The notes under the pieces were generated by a model. That model was not told the DNA's origin and did not search any database. It worked only from the letters and a program-made list of their open reading frames with translations. DNA of 64,000 nt, from assembly GCA_032119595.1 (NCBI GenBank), contig JAUMBQ010000008.1, forward strand, positions 310,001 to 374,000, written 5' to 3'. Made by a program: the position numbers and the translations under genes. This DNA comes from JAGIBJ01 sp032119595 (GTDB taxonomy: Bacteria; Actinomycetota; Thermoleophilia; Solirubrobacterales; Solirubrobacteraceae). Below, one piece after another: positions 41,805-51,280 of the stretch; the stretch's first letter is position 1; each line of letters begins with the position of its first letter.

Positions 41805-44186
41805 GTGTTGCGATTCCTCCTGCCGTTCACCCTCTCGGCGCTCGCGGCATTGGCGCTTCCCGCGTCGACGCTGGCCGCGGAGATCAGCGTCGGCTCCAGT
41901 CCGCTCGCGCTGACGTCGACCAGGCCCGCGCCGGACTGCCCAACCGCGCAGGAGGTCGACGGCTCGCTCCTCGCGGCTGCCAGCCGAGTGGCGGCCGGGC
42001 CCCGACCGGGGTTCTGGGACAGCTACATGGCGGCAGCGTCGTTCACGGTGGGCGTCGCTCCCACGATCGCCGTGTGCGATCCCGAGCTGGTCGCCGCCAA
42101 GCGGGCCCCGGGACCCATCACCGGCTCCGCCGCAACGCCTCCGACCGACGACACGGTCGGCTTCGGGCTGAGGATGCTCGGCGCCCCGATCACCGAACCG
42201 GGCGCTGCCGCCTCCGCGGGGGATCGCTTCGTGCTGCCGGCGGTGAGTGCGCGCTCAACCGTCGACCTCGCCGTCAGAACGGCCACGGGCGCCGCCACCG
42301 TCCGCCTAGGGCCGTTCGCCAGCGCACCGATCGCGGTGCAGGTCACCGGCAGTGGGGGCGCGACGGGAGCCGTCGTTGAACTCACCGACGGCACGACCGC
42401 GCAGGCACCGATCGTGGCGCCGCGGGCGGTAACGCCGCGCCTGAAGGCGTTCGTGAAGAAGAATCGGCTGGGGCTGCGTTTGACCGGCGTCCCCGGCGCC
42501 TTCCTCGTCGCCGCGCAGGCCGCCACGCCCGGCGACATCCGCGTTGCGGGGTATGACCCCAACGGAGTCGTCAGCGTCGCAGGCGCCGATGGTGTCGCCA
42601 CTGGCACGGTGTCAGACCTCCGGCGAGCCAAGTTCGTCCTGGTCAGCGTCCTCGATGCCGACCGGCGAGCGTTCTCCCCGCAGACCTGCCGGCTGTCCTG
42701 GAAGGAGCGAACGTTGCGCCGCGTCCGTTGCGCCCCGACCACCGCTGCCGAGCAGGCCCACCCGCTGCCGGGCGACGGCACCGAGCCGCTGGCGACGCCC
42801 GCGTTCGGAGCGCGACTCCGTGCTCGAGCGGCACCGGCGCACCGCGCTGCGATCGACGGCGCTGCGACGCTCCCCAGGGCGGCCTCGCGCACCGCGGCAG
42901 CAGTCCTCGCTCCGGTGGATACGAGCATCGTGGCCCGCCTGCGTGGTTCCGACCTCCCACTCGACGAGTACGGGAGCGAGCCGATGATCGGCGACGTCAA
43001 CGGCGATGGCCGGCCGGATTTCGGCGTCGGCGACCCATTCCTGAAGCCGATGATCGCGCTCAGCGGCTCCGGTGGCTGGACTCGGGTGCCGCTGCGGATC
43101 GATCAGCCGTCGCTGCCGGTGGTCGTACCCGACCTCACGGGCGACGGGATCGACGACTTCGCGTTCCAAGTCGAGGATCGGATTCTCGCGGGAGTGCGTG
43201 CGTGGTCGACCGTGCCCCCGAGCGTCGTCGACCTCTCGAGTCGCCGGCTCCTCAGTGGCGGTGACTTCTCGGTGAGCGCCGGGGGCGCCAGGCCGCTCGG
43301 CGCCGGCCCCCTTCTGGGGTTCGCGGACGCGACCGGGGACGGGCGCCCTGAACTCGCGCTGCGATCGATCAACGGCAGCGGCTTTGCGGTGTTCGCGAGC
43401 GAGTCTCTGCCGCTCGGGCGTTCCAGCCGACTGCCGACCTTCCAGGCGACCGCGCTCAGCGACGACATCGCCAAGGTGCGCGACTTCGACGATGACGACG
43501 ACGATGACGATGACGATGACGCCGAGCGCGACCCGGCGGCTAACGAGTTGGACGCGCTCTTCCCGACGCGCGAAGGCGCGCTGCTGTCCCGAACCAGCCT
43601 GAAGGTCGTTGGGCGCGTCGCTCGCTCTACCGTGTCGCTGTTCCCCGTCTCGTCCACGGCGCCCTGGGCTCACGCGTCGTTGGCCCCGTTGGTGGTCGAC
43701 GGGCTTGCGTCGATTCAGGACTACGACGCCACCACCGGCGAAACGCTCATCGCGACGGACCTTGAGGCCTGCACCCTCAGGACGTTCCGCTGCATTGCTC
43801 GGGTTCGGCGCGTGGACGCCTCCGGGCGCGTGACGGCGGTCGCGTCGGCGCGGACCACCGCGATCAAGCTCACCGCGTCGTTCGCGGCCGACGGCCCCGA
43901 TGCTGACGGCCGTGCCGAGGTCGTGATCCACGACGCCGACCCCGGCTCCCCCGGCTCCTCGTTGCCCGGGCTGGGCGGCACCGTCGCGCTCTGGAGCTCG
44001 ATGGCTCCGGCCGTCAACTTCGCCACGCTTCCGGTGCTCGCATCCAGCGGAACGCCCCTCGTCTTCGGCGGGCCGCTCATGCGGTGGGTTGCTCCGGGCG
44101 GCCGACGCCATCACGCGGGCTACATTCAGTCCGGAACGGGTTCCAAGCGCACGCTGACGCTCACCCTGCTCGGCGCACAGCGGTAG
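41805..44186 (+). CDS. Exported FG-GAP/VCBS-like protein, paralogue 2 of 4
   Basis: The protein has 793 aa from the GTG at 41805, with AGAGGG seven bases upstream; the open frame before it is paralogue 1 read out of frame. Signal peptide LPFTLSALAALALPASTLAA. Same plan as paralogue 1: DCPTAQEVDGSLL, GPITGSAA, AGDRFVLPAVSARSTVDLAV, TCRLSWKERTLRRVRC, then DVNGDGRPDF, DLTGDGIDDF and DATGDGRPEL loops, and ADGPDADGRAEVVIHD and GGTVALWSS near the end. A run of 11 Asp interrupts it. It is co-transcribed with paralogue 1 and convergent with the flavoprotein gene. No enzyme motif recognised. Confidence 0.78.
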   Translation: MLRFLLPFTLSALAALALPASTLAAEISVGSSPLALTSTRPAPDCPTAQEVDGSLLAAASRVAAGPRPGFWDSYMAAASFTVGVAPTIAVCDPELVAAKRAPGPITGSAATPPTDDTVGFGLRMLGAPITEPGAAASAGDRFVLPAVSARSTVDLAVRTATGAATVRLGPFASAPIAVQVTGSGGATGAVVELTDGTTAQAPIVAPRAVTPRLKAFVKKNRLGLRLTGVPGAFLVAAQAATPGDIRVAGYDPNGVVSVAGADGVATGTVSDLRRAKFVLVSVLDADRRAFSPQTCRLSWKERTLRRVRCAPTTAAEQAHPLPGDGTEPLATPAFGARLRARAAPAHRAAIDGAATLPRAASRTAAAVLAPVDTSIVARLRGSDLPLDEYGSEPMIGDVNGDGRPDFGVGDPFLKPMIALSGSGGWTRVPLRIDQPSLPVVVPDLTGDGIDDFAFQVEDRILAGVRAWSTVPPSVVDLSSRRLLSGGDFSVSAGGARPLGAGPLLGFADATGDGRPELALRSINGSGFAVFASESLPLGRSSRLPTFQATALSDDIAKVRDFDDDDDDDDDDDAERDPAANELDALFPTREGALLSRTSLKVVGRVARSTVSLFPVSSTAPWAHASLAPLVVDGLASIQDYDATTGETLIATDLEACTLRTFRCIARVRRVDASGRVTAVASARTTAIKLTASFAADGPDADGRAEVVIHDADPGSPGSSLPGLGGTVALWSSMAPAVNFATLPVLASSGTPLVFGGPLMRWVAPGGRRHHAGYIQSGTGSKRTLTLTLLGAQR
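43488..43520 (+). repeat. GAY-codon run encoding 11 consecutive Asp
   Basis: A 33-nt tract of alternating GAC and GAT codons lies inside paralogue 2. It encodes an acidic stretch flanked by DF and AERDP. It is a likely site of replication slippage and may bind cations. Confidence 0.85.
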
Positions 44187-44209
44187 GAGCCGAGCCGAGG
44201 CCGCGCGGC

Positions 44210-45622
44210 CTACCAGTCGCCGTAGGCCTCGAGCAGACGCAGCCAAATCTCGTTGCGGCTCGGGAACGCTGGCACGGCGTCCCAGAGGCGTTCCATCGTG
44301 ATGCCGCTGACGATGGCGATCGTCGCCGCGTGGATCTGCTCGCCCATTTCCACACCGGTGAACGTCGCGCCGACGATCGTCCCGCTCGTCTCGTCGACCA
44401 CCAGGCGGCAGGTGCCCGGCGCGCCCTTGCCCACAAACGACGCACCGGCATTGCCGTCGGTCGGCACATCGACGATGCGCACGTCGAGCCCGGCCGCCTT
44501 CGCGCTCTCCTCAGTGTGACCGACGCCCGCGACTTCCGGCTCAGTGAACGTGATGCGGACTGGTGGCGGGCCGTCGCGGACGACGACATCCTTGGCACCG
44601 AGGATCACCTGCGCCGCGATGTGCGCCTGGTACTTGCCCTGATGGGTGAGGAGGTCGCGGCCGTTCACGTCCCCGATCGCGTAGAGCCAGTCGGTGTCGC
44701 CGGCGCGCAGATGGCGGTCGGTATCGACGAAGCCGTGGTCGTTGGTCTCGATCCCGACGGAGCCCAGCCCGAGATTGGCCGTGTTCGGCACGCGCCCGGC
44801 GGCGCAGATGATCTCGTCGACCTGGACGTCAACGACCGGGCCGTCGGCGCGCTCGATTGAGAGTGTCGCGGGGCCGCCGGCCGCCGGCCGCTCGACCTTC
44901 GTCAGCTTCGCGCTGAGATGCAGTTCCACTCCGCGCTCGCGCAGCACCGACGCGACCTGTTCGCCCGCGAACGGCTCCTCGCGCGGCAGGAGCCGCGGCG
45001 CGTCGCCGATGAGCGTGACCGTCACGCCCAGCGCGGAGTAGGCGTCGCTCAGTTCGCTGCCGACCGGACCGGTGCCGATGATCGCGACGCGGGCAGGCAG
45101 CGGATACGACGCGGTCGTCGCTTCGCGGTTCGTCCACGGCTTCGCTTCTCGCAGTCCGGGCACCGGCGGGATGAGCGGTGCCGTGCCGGTGGCCAGTACG
45201 ACGGCGGTGCCCGCTTCGAGCTGGGTGATCGACCCGTCCGCGCCGGTGACGTCGACCGTCCGCTCCCCGGTGAGTGCACCCGTCCCTCGTACGAGGGCAA
45301 TCCCGAGGTGGTCGAGCCACGGTGTTTGCGCGCTGTCGTCGAGATCGTGAATCACCTCGTCGCGGCGGGCGAGGACTGCCGCCACGTCGATCGAACCAGT
45401 GATCGCTTCCGCCACGCCCGGTACACGCCTGGCCTCAGCCAACAGATGACCGGGGCGCAGCAGCGCCTTGGACGGCATGCAGGCATAGAACGAGCATTCC
45501 CCGGCGACCAGATGCTGCTCGACGATCACGACGTCGAGGCCGGCCTTCGCGAGCCTCCCGGCGACCACCTCGCCGGCCGGGCCGGCCCCGAGAACGATCA
45601 CGTCAAAATGCTGCGCGGTCAT
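44210..45622 (-). CDS. FAD-dependent pyridine nucleotide-disulfide oxidoreductase
   Basis: A 470-aa flavoprotein of the dihydrolipoamide/mercuric reductase family. The FAD-binding N-terminus is DVIVLGAGPAGEVVAGRLAK, and the redox disulfide CSFYAC sits in GECSFYACMPSKALL with normal CxxxxC spacing. A second Rossmann site VAIIGTGPVGSELSDAYSAL and the FAD motif DWLYAIGDVNG are present. The C-terminal dimerisation domain ends VPAFPSRNEIWLRLLEAY where lipoamide dehydrogenases have the HPHPTLSE base, so the catalytic His appears missing. It is therefore probably not a true lipoamide dehydrogenase; an NADPH-thiol or quinone reductase is possible. The ATG at 45622 is the fold start. Confidence 0.85.
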   Translation of the reverse strand: MTAQHFDVIVLGAGPAGEVVAGRLAKAGLDVVIVEQHLVAGECSFYACMPSKALLRPGHLLAEARRVPGVAEAITGSIDVAAVLARRDEVIHDLDDSAQTPWLDHLGIALVRGTGALTGERTVDVTGADGSITQLEAGTAVVLATGTAPLIPPVPGLREAKPWTNREATTASYPLPARVAIIGTGPVGSELSDAYSALGVTVTLIGDAPRLLPREEPFAGEQVASVLRERGVELHLSAKLTKVERPAAGGPATLSIERADGPVVDVQVDEIICAAGRVPNTANLGLGSVGIETNDHGFVDTDRHLRAGDTDWLYAIGDVNGRDLLTHQGKYQAHIAAQVILGAKDVVVRDGPPPVRITFTEPEVAGVGHTEESAKAAGLDVRIVDVPTDGNAGASFVGKGAPGTCRLVVDETSGTIVGATFTGVEMGEQIHAATIAIVSGITMERLWDAVPAFPSRNEIWLRLLEAYGDW

Positions 45623-45761
45623 GCGCGGCACGCTAGTGGCGTCCTGGACGCGGTGGCCGAGGCCGGTCGCCGCCAGACTCCGGCCCGCCTGCGCCAGCGC
45701 ACGGCACTTCCCGCGACCCTTCACTCCGTCCTCCAGAAGTCGGTGTGAAAGGGTACGGCCC

Positions 45762-48254
45762 GTGTCGCATCGCTCCCTGACTCCTCGCCGCCGAGCCTCG
45801 CTCGCACGGCCGATCCTCGGGGCGTTCGCGCTCGCGCTCAGCATTGCCTGCCCGGTTGCCGAGGCCGCCGTCGTCCGCGACACCGTGCAGCCGCTCGGGA
45901 TCGTGAGCCAGGGCAGCCGCCCGTCCTGCGCGAGCCCTGTCGCTCCGCTTGAGCCGACCGACATCGTCGACAGCGAACTCACCCACTACCTCCCCAAGCT
46001 CGCCGCCCCCGCTGCCTCCGAGCTCTCAGCGACCACCTACGGCGCCGAGTTCCTGCCAGCCCTGAGCATCTGCTCGCCCACCTTCGCCGGGATCCCCGGC
46101 CCGATCACCGGGACCGTCGCGTCGGCGCCGAAGCGGACGCGCCTTGGCGCCGGCTGGCGCGAGCTGGGAAGCACCCTGCTGGACCCGGCAGCGCTGTCTC
46201 CTGGCGACACGCTCGTGCTCCCCGAAGTCGACGATGCCGCGCAGCTCCGCCTCAGCGTCGCCCGCACGCCCGCCCGAGCGGCCTCGACGATCCGACTCAC
46301 CGACCTCGCCCCTGGGCCCGTGAAACTGTCGATCGGCGAGGACGCCCGCGGGCTCATCGCGACACTGACCCGCGCCGACGGCACGACGGCCGAGGGCATC
46401 GCGAAGCCCGCCGCGCCGCCGACGTTCGCGCCCACGGTGTCGGGCACGGCGCGCCGCTGGAAGGTGTCCGCGCAGTTCTTCCCGGGCACGATCGCGTATT
46501 TCAGTAGCTACTTCGACACCGGCGCCTACGACCAAGACAGCAAAGCCGACTTCAGGCCGGCGGACGCGTCCGGCGTCGTCGTGTCCTACCAGCGGGTGCC
46601 AAAGTCGAGGCGCACCGTTCGCGGGGCGTCGGTCTATGTCGTCGCCGCCAACCGCGAAGCGCAGACCTTTGAGTCCTACAGCTGCCGGATCCGCGCCAAT
46701 CGCCGAGGACGCCCGACGTCGATCGAGTGCGAGCCGAACACGCTCGAGTACGACTACGAGGAGGAAGACGTGCAGTCGCCGTTTGGCAACTGGGGCACCA
46801 TCTACACCTCCGTCCGCCGTCTCACTGACCTCGGCTCGGGCCCGCTGTCTGTCGGCCTCCGCGCGCTCGCCTCGCGGCCCGACCGTCCCTCAACTGGGAG
46901 CACGCCGTCGATTGCGCATCGCAACGCCGTCATGGGCCGCTCGGCCGCGCCGGCCACCGCACCACTCGTCGCCCGGGAGATCACGCTCGCGCCTGCTGCT
47001 CGCGCCGCTGGCTTCAACCGGCTGCGCCCGCTGGGAGCCGACATCAACGGCGACCGTGCACCCGACTTCTGGACCGATCAGCGGCCGACCGCCCCGTCTT
47101 GGCTTCCGAGCTATCAGGGCACGGCTGGGTACCTGCTCGTCTCGGGCCCGGACGGCCTCTCGCCCCATCGCGTCGACCTTCAGGCGCGCCGCTACGAGAT
47201 GTCGGCTTCCGACAGCGAACTCAGCGCCATTGACGACATCACCGGCGATGGCGTCGGCGAACTCATCGTCGATGTGCGTGAGCGCCACGCGCTTATCCCG
47301 GGCTCGCGCACCTGGAGCGGCACGACCGCTCCGATCAGAGTCTCCGACCCCGCCGACCTTGACCCAAGCGACGTCCTCCTCGCACCCTCGGTCAGCTCAC
47401 CGGGCAGCCCGTACGCCGCGCTCGACGATGCGACCGGCGATGGCCGCCGCGAACTCTCGGTCACCGACGACCTGGGCGGCTTCTTCTCCGTCTCCGGCGA
47501 CCAACTTCGCCGCGGAGAGCTGACCCGTTTCCCGACGGTATCTCGGGCATTGCCGGCTCCCAATGCCATCCGTGACGTCCTCGGATTCGAGACGGCCGCG
47601 CCGCGGGTCGACCCCCGCGTGCGGGTGATCAGTGGCCAGGCCGTGACCCTCCGCTGGCCGGTTCTCGCCTCGGTGAAGGCGCCCGAAGGAACGGTCGAAA
47701 TAGCGGTGCGTGACGCACGCGGCACCGACGCCCGCCCGCCGATCCGCGTTAAGACCCAGGGCAACGCGGTCCTCCTGGATTACGACCGCCCGAGCGGCGA
47801 CGTCCTCCTGCTCGTCGTGGGTGCGAACTGCATCAAGGGCCGCGACTACCTCCGCGGCAAGTGCCGCGAGCAGTTCCTGCGGGTGCGCGCCGATGGCAGC
47901 ATCCGACAGACCCTCACGGTCAATCCGCGCAAGTCGATCGTGTACGTCGGCGCGTCGCGGTTCATCACCGACGGACCGGACGGCGACGGCGACGCTGACG
48001 TCGTCTTCACCGTCGGCAACCGGGCCGTTGGCCTCGCCGCGTCGACCGAACCGGCCGTGCTCTCAGAACGCGCGCTGCCGACCGCCTCGATCGGCGACGG
48101 CCGCGCACCGTTCTACGAAGAGCTGCGCCTGATCCCGGTGGTCGAGCCCGGTGGCGCGAGGACGCTGACCGCGGCGCTGAGCAACTCTTCCCTGGCGACC
48201 GGATACAACTGGGCCGGCGACGGCTCAATCCCAGCGGCGATCGCCTGGAAGTAG
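45762..48254 (+). CDS. Exported FG-GAP/VCBS-like protein, paralogue 3 of 4 (divergent)
   Basis: The protein has 830 aa from the GTG at 45762, after AAAGGG; an earlier ATG at 45621 would overlap the divergent flavoprotein start and add Arg-rich sequence. Signal peptide around RPILGAFALALSIACPVAEA. The most diverged copy: it keeps PSCASPVAPLEPTDIVDSEL, GPITGTV, PGDTLVLPEVDDAAQLRLSV, the loops DINGDRAPDF, DITGDGVGEL and DATGDGRREL, and ITDGPDGDGDADVVFTVGN. It adds a Tyr/Asp/Glu-rich insertion (EYDYEEEDV, YFDTGAYDQDSKADF). Convergent with sufU, 16 bp apart. Confidence 0.77.
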   Translation: MSHRSLTPRRRASLARPILGAFALALSIACPVAEAAVVRDTVQPLGIVSQGSRPSCASPVAPLEPTDIVDSELTHYLPKLAAPAASELSATTYGAEFLPALSICSPTFAGIPGPITGTVASAPKRTRLGAGWRELGSTLLDPAALSPGDTLVLPEVDDAAQLRLSVARTPARAASTIRLTDLAPGPVKLSIGEDARGLIATLTRADGTTAEGIAKPAAPPTFAPTVSGTARRWKVSAQFFPGTIAYFSSYFDTGAYDQDSKADFRPADASGVVVSYQRVPKSRRTVRGASVYVVAANREAQTFESYSCRIRANRRGRPTSIECEPNTLEYDYEEEDVQSPFGNWGTIYTSVRRLTDLGSGPLSVGLRALASRPDRPSTGSTPSIAHRNAVMGRSAAPATAPLVAREITLAPAARAAGFNRLRPLGADINGDRAPDFWTDQRPTAPSWLPSYQGTAGYLLVSGPDGLSPHRVDLQARRYEMSASDSELSAIDDITGDGVGELIVDVRERHALIPGSRTWSGTTAPIRVSDPADLDPSDVLLAPSVSSPGSPYAALDDATGDGRRELSVTDDLGGFFSVSGDQLRRGELTRFPTVSRALPAPNAIRDVLGFETAAPRVDPRVRVISGQAVTLRWPVLASVKAPEGTVEIAVRDARGTDARPPIRVKTQGNAVLLDYDRPSGDVLLLVVGANCIKGRDYLRGKCREQFLRVRADGSIRQTLTVNPRKSIVYVGASRFITDGPDGDGDADVVFTVGNRAVGLAASTEPAVLSERALPTASIGDGRAPFYEELRLIPVVEPGGARTLTAALSNSSLATGYNWAGDGSIPAAIAWK

Positions 48255-48270
48255 CCGCGGAGGCAGGCGG

Positions 48271-48711
48271 TTAAAGCGCGGCGCCGCCGGCGCCGCTGGG
48301 CGGGGCCACGGCCTCGGGCACGTCGGCTTCCCAGTCGACGGTCTCGCCACCGAGCGCCGCGGACTTCACGACTTTGAGCGACAGCAGCGCGCACTTGATG
48401 CGTGTCGCCGAGATGTCAATTCCGAGCAGCTCAAGGACGAACGCTTTGTCGAGCTTGAGGAGTTCGTCGGCGGTCATGCCGATGATCTCCTCGCTCACCA
48501 TCGAGGCTGCGGCGGTGCTGATCGCACAGCCGTTGCCATCGAAGCCGACCTCGGTCACTTTGCCGTCGCCGTCGACGCGCAGGGTGACCTCGAACTCGTC
48601 GCCACACGACGGGTTCTTGTCGTGCGCGGACAAATCGGCAGGGGTGAGCTTCTGCCAGTTCCGCGGGCGCTTGTAGTGCTCGAGGATGTTCTCGCGATAG
48701 AGGTCGTCCAC
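48271..48711 (-). CDS. sufU: Fe-S assembly sulfur-transfer protein SufU
   Basis: A 146-aa zinc-dependent partner that accepts persulfide sulfur from SufS. It begins with GTG at 48711 (VDDLYRENILEHYKRPRNWQ), the family's usual N-terminus, and upstream open sequence is not SufU-like. Zinc/catalytic residues are Cys and Asp in NPSCGDEFEV, Cys in DGNGCAISTAAASM and Cys in RIKCALLSLKVV. The distance between GNGC and RIKC is that of SufU rather than IscU. It is isolated between two plus-strand FG-GAP paralogues, unlike the usual sufS-sufU adjacency. Confidence 0.92.
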   Translation of the reverse strand: MDDLYRENILEHYKRPRNWQKLTPADLSAHDKNPSCGDEFEVTLRVDGDGKVTEVGFDGNGCAISTAAASMVSEEIIGMTADELLKLDKAFVLELLGIDISATRIKCALLSLKVVKSAALGGETVDWEADVPEAVAPPSGAGGAAL

Positions 48712-48819
48712 CGCAGGGAGTCTAGGAGGTGACCGCGGCACTCGGCGGCACCGAAGCAGCGCCGGACGAAACCCTACGGAGCGGCCCTTCATCGATGTCG
48801 TGTGAAACGCTCTCGCGAG

Positions 48820-51279
48820 ATGAACCGCACCCTGCACGCGCCGCCTCGATCACTCCGGCACGCCTGCATGGCGCTCTTGACCGGAGCGATGCTTGCGTTG
48901 ACGCTTCCGGGCGTTGCCGCGGCAGCGCCGATCGTTCCGGCTGCCGCTCCGCTGTCAGCCGACTTCCCGGCGTGGCCCGCCACGTGCCCGCAGCCCGAGG
49001 AGCTCGACGGCACCCTCGCCACGAAGCAGCTCGGGCGGTTCGTGAGGCGAACTCCCCTGAACCGATTCTCTCTGTTGTTCGGGCTCGAGTCGGTGCCGTC
49101 GCCTGCGGTCTTCCTCTGCGACCCACCCGCGGCCAGCGCGCGGCGCATTCTCGGTCCCCTCACCGGCACCACGACCGTCCCCGTCGCCCGCGACCTCTCG
49201 TGGTTTGGGACGCGCGGCCTCGTGCTCGCCACGCTTGGTCGCCAAACGCCTTCCCTCATGCCCGGTGACCGCGTCGCCCTTCCGATCGTCAGCCCCGGAG
49301 CGCACCTCACGGTGTCCGTCTCGACCCCGGGCGGGGCGCGGACGCTGACGGTCCCGGCAGCCGCAGCCGCGCCGTCCGCCGTCGTGATCGAGGGCGCGTC
49401 GACCGCCCCGACCCTGGTGGTCGAACGCGCCGGCGCGGAGCCAACGCGCATCGCCGTGGAGCCTCGGGCGGTCCGCCCGTTCCGCCTGCGGGCGCGCGTC
49501 ACCGCTTCCGCCGTGGCGGTGAGCGGGACGGCCGCACCGGACACGCTGATCCTCGCCGCTACTTCGAGGCCGAAGCGCACGACCTCCGCTGCGCTCGTGG
49601 TCAGCGAACGCGGCCAGTTCCAAGATCTGACCCTCCGCGGTCTCACGCCCAAGAACCGCGAGGTCGACGTGGTCGCGGTCAACCTCAAGGCCCGGACCAC
49701 CTCGACCGTGCGATGCAAGCTCCACGCGACGAAGACAGATCTGACCCGGGCAACCTGCTCGAGCAACACGTCGAGCCTCGCCGATCCGATCGGCACCGTC
49801 GGCTCGCCGGCCGGAGTGCTGAGCGCGCGGTCATCGGCTGGGAATCCTGCCTTCGCCGGGCTGACAGGCCGCCGTACCCGGGTCGAGGGCACAACCCCGA
49901 GGGCCCGGCGCGGAAGGGCGGCTCGCGGGCCGAAGCTCGCCACCGTCGAAGCGACCGTGACCGAAATCGCTCGCCAGCCGGCAATGAGCCAGGCGTCGCT
50001 CACGCCGTCCGACATGAACGGAGACGCCCGGCCGGACCTGCTCGTCGGCAGTGCCAGCGATCCGACGAGCGGCGCGGCGCTTCTCGCGTCGGCCGGCACG
50101 GGTTGGACTTCCGTGCCGATCCGCGCGGCGCCTTCCACGCTCATCGAGGCGCTCCCCGATCTCGATGGCGATGGCCTCGGTGAGTTCCAGACCGAGACCG
50201 GCGTCATCGTGACCGATGCCCTCGCAGGGCCAAATCCGGCCTCGATCAACCTTCGGAAGACGCGCAAGCTCTCGCCGCGGGATCTCGATCTCGGAGCGTC
50301 CAACGCTCCCGCGTTCCAGGCGCTGCAGGTCTTTGCCGCACCCTTCGGTGCACTCACCGACGTCACCGGCGACGGGCGCGCCGAGCTCGCCTTCGACTTC
50401 GGCGGCGGCATCGTCTACGCAAGCGAGGACATCGTCCATGGCCGCCGTGCTCGCCGGGCCGACTTCGCCCCCGTCGGCTTCGACCAGAGCGGATTCGGCG
50501 GCCTCGACTTCTCGGTCAGTGACGGGGCGGCGCCCGAGGCGACCGCAGATGCCCAGCAAACAGGTGTCACCTCGCTCGTGCGCGGACGCGAGCTCGTGAC
50601 CGTGCGGCCGACCGATCTCAACCGACGATCGACGGTCGCTCGGGCGGTCGAAATCAGAACGAGCAGCGCCAGCGGAGCGGTCATCGCCCGACGGACCTTC
50701 CAGGCGACCGGCGTCGCGCTCCTCGTCGATCACGATCCGCAGACGGGCGAGTCCATCGTCGTCCTCGCCGACGTGGGGCCCTGCCGCCGCACGAGTGATC
50801 AGTACCTCCCTCGACCCAAGAAGCCCGGGGTCAAGCGCAAGCGCTGCACCGATCGACTGGTCCGTGTGCTCGGCGATGGCACGGTCGCATCGACCGTTTC
50901 GTTCCCGCGTCTCGAAGATGAGCTGGTCGATGGGACGTTCATCCCGGACGGCCGCGATGCCGACGCGCTGCCGGACATTGCCGTGACAGCAGCGAGTTCA
51001 ACCAGCACCGCACCGCTCGACCCGCCGGCCCGACCGACCGACGGAGGAACCGTCGCCCTGTTGGCTTCCGATCGCACCGGGCTGATTGGCATTGGTGACC
51101 TCCCGGTGTTCGCCGAGCAGGGCAAGATCCTGCAGTCGCTGGTTGGCTACAGCAGCACCGTGACGGCAGACGGCGTTCGCTGGCTGGCTGGCGGCTTCCA
51201 GACGAAGGCGACCGCGTCGAGCTTCAAGGAACTCGACGCGCTCAAGCAGCGCGTCGGGCTCGTCTCGCAGACGCCGTAG
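48820..51279 (+). CDS. Exported FG-GAP/VCBS-like protein, paralogue 4 of 4
   Basis: The protein has 819 aa from the ATG at 48820; a GTG six codons earlier (48802) is also in frame. Signal peptide ACMALLTGAMLALTLPGVAA. Block order is as in paralogue 1 and it is its closest relative: TCPQPEELDGTLA, FLCDPPAASARRILGPLTGT, PGDRVALPIVSPGAHLTVSV, TSTVRCKLH, the loops DMNGDARPDL, DLDGDGLGEF and DVTGDGRAEL, then GAVIARRTFQATG, GPCRRTSDQYLPRPK, FIPDGRDADALPDIAV and GGTVALLASDRTG. The promoter must lie in or near the divergent sufU start. It ends at a strong hairpin. Confidence 0.78.
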   Translation: MNRTLHAPPRSLRHACMALLTGAMLALTLPGVAAAAPIVPAAAPLSADFPAWPATCPQPEELDGTLATKQLGRFVRRTPLNRFSLLFGLESVPSPAVFLCDPPAASARRILGPLTGTTTVPVARDLSWFGTRGLVLATLGRQTPSLMPGDRVALPIVSPGAHLTVSVSTPGGARTLTVPAAAAAPSAVVIEGASTAPTLVVERAGAEPTRIAVEPRAVRPFRLRARVTASAVAVSGTAAPDTLILAATSRPKRTTSAALVVSERGQFQDLTLRGLTPKNREVDVVAVNLKARTTSTVRCKLHATKTDLTRATCSSNTSSLADPIGTVGSPAGVLSARSSAGNPAFAGLTGRRTRVEGTTPRARRGRAARGPKLATVEATVTEIARQPAMSQASLTPSDMNGDARPDLLVGSASDPTSGAALLASAGTGWTSVPIRAAPSTLIEALPDLDGDGLGEFQTETGVIVTDALAGPNPASINLRKTRKLSPRDLDLGASNAPAFQALQVFAAPFGALTDVTGDGRAELAFDFGGGIVYASEDIVHGRRARRADFAPVGFDQSGFGGLDFSVSDGAAPEATADAQQTGVTSLVRGRELVTVRPTDLNRRSTVARAVEIRTSSASGAVIARRTFQATGVALLVDHDPQTGESIVVLADVGPCRRTSDQYLPRPKKPGVKRKRCTDRLVRVLGDGTVASTVSFPRLEDELVDGTFIPDGRDADALPDIAVTAASSTSTAPLDPPARPTDGGTVALLASDRTGLIGIGDLPVFAEQGKILQSLVGYSSTVTADGVRWLAGGFQTKATASSFKELDALKQRVGLVSQTP

Positions 51280-51280
51280 G

